DNA of 8,997 nt from Actinomycetes bacterium (GTDB lineage: Bacteria > Actinomycetota > Actinomycetes > Actinomycetales > Microbacteriaceae), in assembly GCA_023386675.1 (NCBI GenBank), contig JAEWJG010000020.1, positions 1 through 8,997 of the forward strand, in the 5' to 3' direction. The notes beneath the pieces are model-generated. The model was not told the origin of the DNA and searched no databases. It worked only from the letters and a program-made list of their open reading frames with translations. Shown here piece after piece: positions 5,442 through 8,997 of the stretch. Every line of letters starts with the position of its first letter. The stretch's first letter is position 1. Made by a program: the position numbers and the translations under genes.

Positions 5442-5469
5442 TAGCCTGGGAGCAACCGAACAGGAAAGG
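5442..5469 (+). promoter_or_regulatory. -10 element and Shine-Dalgarno of the second VOC gene
   Basis: TAGCCT at 5442-5447 matches TAnnnT and predicts a transcript starting near 5454 with a leader of about 24 bases. That leader carries AGGAAAGG at 5462-5469, eight bases before the ATG at 5478. It is the clearest ribosome binding site in the window, in contrast to the leaderless pattern of several other genes. Confidence 0.55.
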
Positions 5470-5477
5470 CACCGATC

Positions 5478-5858
5478 ATGACCATCACAGACTGGCGCAT
5501 CGAGCTCATCATCCTTCCCGTGACCGATGTGGACCGCGCGAAGGCGTTCTACGTCGACACGATCGGCTGGCACGCCGACCACGACCAGCGCGTGTCGGAG
5601 AACCTGCGGTTCGTGCAGGTCACCCCTCCCGGATCGGCGTGCTCGATCGCCTTCGGGGAGGGGCTCACGGATATGGCGCCCGGCACGATGAAGGGCCTGC
5701 AGATCGTCATCCCCGACGCGGATGAAGCGCTGGCGCACCTCAGCGAGCGCGGCGTCGAAGCACGCGGGGTGCAGGACCTCGCGTGGGGCCGGTTCGTCGA
5801 CTTCGCCGACCCGGACGGCAACGCCTGGACGCTGCAGCAGCTGCCCGCGCGAAACTGA
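5478..5858 (+). CDS. VOC (glyoxalase-fold) superfamily protein
   Basis: A 126-residue VOC protein. Module one begins IELIILPVTDVDRAKAFYVDTIGW (residues 8 on) and module two begins with the GLQIVIPDADEALAHLSERGVEARG strand-helix. It ends with the family-typical GRFVDFADPDGNAWTLQQLP. Glu9 occupies the area where metalloenzyme members carry a metal ligand, but I cannot assign a full metal site. The ATG at 5478 has a strong Shine-Dalgarno eight bases upstream. It diverges from the J-domain gene (147-bp gap) and converges on crtEb, with only three bases between the stops. It is not closely similar by eye to the VOC protein at 3930-4319, so it is not a recent duplicate. Substrate unknown; DUF-type single-domain VOC proteins like this are common in actinobacteria. 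Confidence 0.92.
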   Translation: MTITDWRIELIILPVTDVDRAKAFYVDTIGWHADHDQRVSENLRFVQVTPPGSACSIAFGEGLTDMAPGTMKGLQIVIPDADEALAHLSERGVEARGVQDLAWGRFVDFADPDGNAWTLQQLPARN

Positions 5859-5861
5859 CGG

Positions 5862-6743
5862 TCAGCGCACCGCGGCCCAGAGGATGAGCAGCATCGTGAC
5901 GACGAAGCCGCACGCGTAGTTGATCCACAGGAACCGGCGCCAGCCGCGGTTGGCTTCGCCGGAGCGCTCGTCGGAGATCGACCAGAACGGCGCCGCCGCC
6001 GCGATGTAGGGCAGCGCGAGCACGGCGGCGAGCGGCCCCGGCCACGGCGTGAACAGCATGGCCACCCCCGCGAGGGCCCACGCGACGATCGCGAGGCGGA
6101 CGGTCGCGGCGGCGCCGATGGCGGTCGCGATGGACGAGATGCCGCCCTCGCGGTCGGGCATGACATCCTGCACGGCTCCGAAGGCGTGGCTGCCGATGCC
6201 CCAGAGGAAGAAGGCGAGCAGCACGAACCAGAGCGGCGGCGTGAAGGTCGCGCCGGCGAGCACCAGCCCGTACAGCGCCGGGCTCGTGAAGTGCGTGCTC
6301 GACGTCAGCGAGTCGAGGAACGGCACCTCCTTGAACCGCAGCCCTTTCACCGAGTAGGCGACGACGGCGAAGAGAGAGATCGCGAGCACCAGCCAGGACA
6401 GCGGCGACCCGACGATCACCAGGTAGACCACGAAGGGGACGGTGGTGACGACAGCGGCGACCAGCGTCCGGCGGTGCGCCGACCGGTCGAGCAGCGCGCC
6501 CTCGGCGCCGCCCTTGCGCGGGTTGCGCAGGTCGGACTCGTAGTCGAAGACGTCGTTGATGCCGTACATCGCGAGGTTGTACGGGATGAGGAAGAACAGG
6601 GTCCCGACGACGAAGGTCGCATCGACCCGGCCGGTGGTCAGCAGATAGGCCGCCGCGAACGGGAAGGCGGTGTTGATCCAGCTGAGCGGGCGGGAGGCCA
6701 GCACCAGCTGCCGGAGGGGCGCGGCGGGCGCCACTGCGGTCAC
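5862..6743 (-). CDS. crtEb: Lycopene elongase, UbiA-family prenyltransferase (CrtEb)
   Basis: A 293-residue membrane prenyltransferase predicted to add C5 units to lycopene at both ends, making the C50 skeleton (flavuxanthin-type). UbiA hallmarks are both present: the first Asp-rich motif N63-D64-x-x-D67-x-x-x-D71 (NDVFDYESD) and the second D193-V-M-P-D197 followed by REGGISSIAT. Both bind the Mg-diphosphate of the prenyl donor. About eight to nine hydrophobic helices fill the rest, starting with SRPLSWINTAFPFAAAYLL (17-35). The GTG at 6743 is chosen because it overlaps the crtYf stop as GTGA and gives a length close to known CrtEb (about 290). The frame stays open upstream, but that part is antiphase to crtYf and Arg-rich. 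It is the last gene of the crt operon. UbiA proteins also prenylate quinones or chlorophyll precursors; the crt neighbours make the lycopene role much more likely. Confidence 0.93.
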   Translation of the reverse strand: MTAVAPAAPLRQLVLASRPLSWINTAFPFAAAYLLTTGRVDATFVVGTLFFLIPYNLAMYGINDVFDYESDLRNPRKGGAEGALLDRSAHRRTLVAAVVTTVPFVVYLVIVGSPLSWLVLAISLFAVVAYSVKGLRFKEVPFLDSLTSSTHFTSPALYGLVLAGATFTPPLWFVLLAFFLWGIGSHAFGAVQDVMPDREGGISSIATAIGAAATVRLAIVAWALAGVAMLFTPWPGPLAAVLALPYIAAAAPFWSISDERSGEANRGWRRFLWINYACGFVVTMLLILWAAVR

Positions 6744-7063
6744 GAGCCACTCCCCCGCCGCCGCGTCAGCAGCCAGAGCGCCGGGAGCAGCACGAGACCG
6801 GCGAGCGGGTAGGCGAAGTCCTCCAGGGGCACGAGGCCCAGTCTGGCACCGCTGATGTTCGCGTCGCTGTAGGTCATCAGACCGACGCCGATCATGACGT
6901 TGTCGAACACGGCGGTCAGCGCGAGGACGACGACCGCCGCGATCAGGAGCGGCGCCCACCAGCGGCGCACGATCCGTGCGCGGTCCGGCGCGAGGGCGAG
7001 CGCGACGACGAGGACGACCGCGGCAACGGCGAGGAAGACCAGGCTGAGCAGGAGGTAGGTCAT
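6740..7063 (-). CDS. crtYf: Lycopene cyclase subunit, C-terminal type (CrtYf)
   Basis: A 107-residue membrane protein, one of two subunits of the actinobacterial heterodimeric carotenoid cyclase that closes the end rings of C50 carotenoids. Three hydrophobic helices lie at about 3-25, 37-62 and 83-100. The conserved cyclase motifs are FDNVMIGVGLMTY (53-65) and LGLVPLEDFAYP (75-86), whose P-L-E-D is thought to be catalytic in the family. The ATG at 7063 overlaps the crtYe stop as ATGA, and its stop overlaps the crtEb start as GTGA, so the three genes should be translated in step. Ring type (beta, gamma or epsilon) cannot be read from the sequence. Confidence 0.92.
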   Translation of the reverse strand: MTYLLLSLVFLAVAAVVLVVALALAPDRARIVRRWWAPLLIAAVVVLALTAVFDNVMIGVGLMTYSDANISGARLGLVPLEDFAYPLAGLVLLPALWLLTRRRGSGS

Positions 7064-7398
7064 CCGTCCCTCCGCCGGTCCCGGGTGCGGCGGTCGAGCA
7101 GCGCCCGCGCGCCGAAGATCAGCACGAGCGTCAGGTAGCAGAGGAACAGCAGGAAGAAGACCTCCTCCAGCGGCAGCTCCGGTGCGAGCTCGATCCCGGT
7201 CATCCACGGCGACCCCCCGCGGGAGAACACGCCGAACAGGATGCCGAACCCGTCCCACACCAGGAAGAACACCAGCCCGAGGACGAGGACGATCGCCGCG
7301 CGGCGCGCATCCCGCCAGAACACCAGCCGGAACCGGGCGTCGAGCAGCACCGTGGCGCCCAGCGCGATCAGCAGGCTCGCCAGGTAGGCCAGGTTCAC
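7060..7398 (-). CDS. crtYe: Lycopene cyclase subunit, N-terminal type (CrtYe)
   Basis: A 112-residue membrane protein and the partner of CrtYf. Three hydrophobic segments lie at about 3-19, 34-57 and 80-100. Family motifs are F-L-V-W-D-G-F-G-I-L-F-G-V (45-57) and ELPLEEVFFLLF (74-85), with the P-L-E-E that parallels P-L-E-D in CrtYf. The C-terminus is strongly basic (DRRTRDRRRDG). The GTG at 7398 overlaps the crtI stop as GTGA, and 112 residues is the usual length. The frame is open back to 8856, but that is the antiphase shadow of crtI. Together CrtYe and CrtYf make the ring-closing enzyme in the cytoplasmic membrane. Confidence 0.92.
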   Translation of the reverse strand: MNLAYLASLLIALGATVLLDARFRLVFWRDARRAAIVLVLGLVFFLVWDGFGILFGVFSRGGSPWMTGIELAPELPLEEVFFLLFLCYLTLVLIFGARALLDRRTRDRRRDG

Positions 7399-8987
7399 GG
7401 GACGCGCTCGGCCTGCGGAGCGGGGAGGGGCTCCGGAAGCGGGCCGGCGCTGCCGTCGCCGCGCAGGCGCTTGACGACCAGCTCGGCGCTGATCAGGCAC
7501 ATCGGCAGGCCGATGCCCGGGATGGTGGAGCAGCCGGCGTAGAGCAGCCCGTCGACCTTCTTGGAGGCGTTGCCCGGGCGGAAGAACGCGCTCTGCCGCA
7601 GCGTGTGCGCAGGACCGAGTGCGCCACCGCGCCAGGCGTTGAGGTCGGTCGCGAAGTCGTCGGGACCGACCGTGCGGCGGACGACGATCCGGTCGGCGAG
7701 GTCGGGGATGCCCGCCCACGCCGAGATCTGCGCGATCGCCGCATCCGCCGCCCGCTCGATGGCCCGGTCCCCCGCGCCGTCGAGACCGCCCGCGCCGAGC
7801 GACACGTCGGCCGGGACCGGGATGAGGACGAACAGGTTCTCGTGGCCCTCTGGCGCGACATCGGGGTCGGTCGCGCTCGGCTTGCAGACGTAGAGCGAGG
7901 CCGGGTCCGGGATGCCGGGATCGGGACCGTAGATGGTCTGGAAGTTCGCCTCCCAGTCGGTGGTGAAGAACAGGTTGTGATGCGTGAGCTGCGGCAGCCG
8001 TCCGCGGACGCCCAGCATCGCGAGGACGACGCCGGGGCCGGGGTCGCGCTTGTCCCAGCTCGTCTCGGGGTGCGTACGCAGCGCCTCGGGCAGCAGGGCG
8101 GTCTCGGTGTGGTGCAGATCGGCGCCCGACACGACAATGTCGGCGTCGACGGTGTGGAGGCTGCCGTCGGCGGCGGCGTACGTGACGCCGGTGGCGTGAG
8201 CGCGTGACGGCCCGGGAGCGGTGCGGATGCCGGTCACCCGCGCGCCCGTGACGAGCCGGGCGCCCGCCCCTTCGGCGAGCGCCGCGACGCGGTCGATCAG
8301 CTCGGCGAAGCCCCCCAGCGGGTAGCGGACTCCGTCGTCGAGGTCGAGGTGGCTCATCAGGTGGTACATGCTCGGCGCCTTGTCGGGCGACGTGCCGAGG
8401 AAGACGGCGGGGTAGCCGAGGATCTGGCGGAGCCGGTTGTCGGCGACAAAGCCGGCGGCGTACCGGTCCAGCGGCTCCAGCAGGAGTCGGGCGAGGCGCG
8501 GCAGGCGGCGGAGCAGGTCCGGCGCGAGCAGAGGGCGCAGGTCGGCGAAGGTGCTGTAGAGGAAGCGATCGACGGCCATCCGGTAGGTGTCGGCCGCGCC
8601 CTCCAGGTACCGGTCGAGTGCCGCGGCGCCGCCGGGCTCCTCCTGCTCGAACAGCGCCCGGTTGGCGGCGCCCTCTGCGCGGATGTCCAGCGGAGGACGG
8701 CCGTCCTCCGAGAACACGCGGTAGCCGGGGTCGAGCGTCACGAGGTCGAGCTGCTCGGCGGTCGAGGTCCCCATCAGCCGGAAGAAGTGGTCGAAGACCT
8801 CGGGCATCAGGTACCAGGACGGCCCGGTGTCGAAGCGGAAGCCGTCGTGCTCCCACGAGCCCGCGCGTCCACCGAGGGTCGCCTTCTGCTCCAGCAGCGT
8901 GACGGCGTACCCCTCGCGGGCGAGGAGCGCGGCCGTCGCGAGGCCCGCGATCCCGCCGCCGATGACGGCGACGCGCTGCCCGGTCAC
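7395..8987 (-). CDS. crtI: Phytoene desaturase (CrtI)
   Basis: A 530-residue FAD-dependent desaturase predicted to turn phytoene into lycopene through successive desaturations at the membrane surface. The N-terminal dinucleotide fold is clear: V-I-G-G-G-I-A-G at 8-15 (GxGxxG), with the acidic end of strand two at E33. It is followed by GGRAGSWEHDGFRFDTGPSWYLMP, typical of CrtI. The C-terminal FAD-binding signature GLLYAGCSTIPGIGLPMCL begins at about 480 and is followed by ISAELVVKRL. The last 22 residues form a Pro-rich tail. The GTG at 8987 places the Rossmann fold at the very N-terminus. The GTGA at this start suggests overlap with the stop of an upstream gene cut by the window edge. Its stop overlaps the crtYe start. 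Related diapophytoene or zeta-carotene desaturases are less likely given the C50 genes that follow. Confidence 0.96.
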   Translation of the reverse strand: MTGQRVAVIGGGIAGLATAALLAREGYAVTLLEQKATLGGRAGSWEHDGFRFDTGPSWYLMPEVFDHFFRLMGTSTAEQLDLVTLDPGYRVFSEDGRPPLDIRAEGAANRALFEQEEPGGAAALDRYLEGAADTYRMAVDRFLYSTFADLRPLLAPDLLRRLPRLARLLLEPLDRYAAGFVADNRLRQILGYPAVFLGTSPDKAPSMYHLMSHLDLDDGVRYPLGGFAELIDRVAALAEGAGARLVTGARVTGIRTAPGPSRAHATGVTYAAADGSLHTVDADIVVSGADLHHTETALLPEALRTHPETSWDKRDPGPGVVLAMLGVRGRLPQLTHHNLFFTTDWEANFQTIYGPDPGIPDPASLYVCKPSATDPDVAPEGHENLFVLIPVPADVSLGAGGLDGAGDRAIERAADAAIAQISAWAGIPDLADRIVVRRTVGPDDFATDLNAWRGGALGPAHTLRQSAFFRPGNASKKVDGLLYAGCSTIPGIGLPMCLISAELVVKRLRGDGSAGPLPEPLPAPQAERVP

Positions 8988-8997
8988 GGCCGCGGCT
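8984..8997 (-). CDS. Possible 3' end of the upstream crt gene, likely crtB (cut by window edge)
   Basis: Only 14 bases are visible. A TGA at 8986-8984 inside the crtI GTGA start could end an upstream frame (last codons CCG CGG CCG, Pro-Arg-Pro). The same 4-nt overlap joins the other crt genes, and in related operons phytoene synthase crtB lies just before crtI. This is inference from pattern and synteny, not from protein similarity. Confidence 0.3.

Larger units (their letters stand above)
5331..5477. other. Longest non-coding stretch, between divergent J-domain and VOC genes
   Basis: This 147-bp region carries the candidate -10 for the J-domain gene (5379-5374, minus) and the -10 plus Shine-Dalgarno for the VOC gene (5442-5469, plus). 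It is locally less GC-rich (for example GCAAAATCG at 5392-5400). I see no terminator or operator-like repeat in it. Confidence 0.5.

Noticed and set aside
5331..5738. N-terminal extension of the J-domain gene across the VOC gene
   Set aside because: The frame is open only because it is antisense to the VOC gene. The J domain sits naturally at the N-terminus from the ATG at 5330.
3930..5858. The two VOC genes as a recent tandem duplication flanking the J-domain gene
   Set aside because: Beyond the fold-level motifs (AKAFY, DP-x-GN) the two proteins differ almost everywhere by eye, and they lie on opposite strands.
5847..5868. Possible hairpin terminator between the VOC gene and crtEb (GCGC...GCGC)
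   Set aside because: The stem is only four base pairs with a long loop and there is no T-run on either strand.
7182..8207. Plus-strand open frame of 341 codons opposite crtI/crtYe/crtYf
   Set aside because: Antisense shadow with Arg/Gly/Ala-rich sequence and no recognisable feature.
7399..8856. Long minus-strand frame continuing upstream of crtYe, inside crtI
   Set aside because: It is the +1/-1 shadow of crtI, Arg/Pro-rich, with no domain. crtYe starts at 7398 with a GTGA overlap.

Overview
The window is GC-rich chromosomal DNA from a high-GC Gram-positive bacterium, most likely an actinobacterium of the Microbacteriaceae type (Leifsonia-like). The evidence is the strong G/C bias at third codon positions, frequent GTG starts, genes that appear to be transcribed without a 5' leader, a PgsA2-like phosphatidyltransferase of actinobacterial type, and a carotenoid operon laid out as in C50-carotenoid actinobacteria. 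I see no rRNA, tRNA, CRISPR array, insertion sequence or phage gene, and no clear intrinsic terminator. Gene density is very high: the longest non-coding stretch is about 147 bases.

Layout, left to right. (1) Positions 1-2241 read leftward. A four-repeat LRV/HEAT-like protein, an Hsp15-like S4 RNA-binding protein and a DUF72 (YecE-like) protein are chained by two TGATG stop/start overlaps. They are followed after a short gap by a CDP-alcohol phosphatidyltransferase that runs off the left edge. (2) At 2242-2273 a 32-bp divergent promoter region serves this set and a rightward four-helix membrane protein of unknown function (2274-2780). (3) That gene runs tail to tail into a leftward DUF1295 membrane protein (2702-3535), and the two coding ends overlap by 79 bp. 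(4) A 98-residue acidic orphan (3632-3928, +) converges on a VOC/glyoxalase-fold gene (3930-4319, -). Upstream of the latter lies a J-domain plus NERD-like fusion gene (4383-5330, -). (5) A second VOC gene (5478-5858, +) converges on the carotenoid operon. (6) Positions 5862-8987 (-) hold crtI, crtYe, crtYf and crtEb, joined by 4-nt GTGA/ATGA overlaps. The operon enters from beyond the right edge, where the last 14 bases are compatible with the end of an upstream gene, probably crtB.

How the genes work together. The crt set encodes lycopene synthesis by phytoene desaturation (CrtI). It also encodes C50 extension of lycopene (CrtEb, a UbiA-family elongase) and ring closure by a two-subunit membrane cyclase (CrtYe/CrtYf). 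This predicts a yellow or orange C50 pigment of the decaprenoxanthin, sarcinaxanthin or C.p.450 group. The other genes look like housekeeping or poorly characterised genes, with a likely link only among the LRV-S4-DUF72 trio through translational coupling.

The most notable features outside the known families are four. A -10-like TAnnnT hexamer lies exactly six bases before the start codon of five genes (a leaderless signature). The back-to-back divergent -10 elements at 2248-2267 are only 8 bp apart. The convergent junctions are extremely tight or overlapping. The J-domain protein has a NERD-like domain whose ExK catalytic pair appears to be lost.
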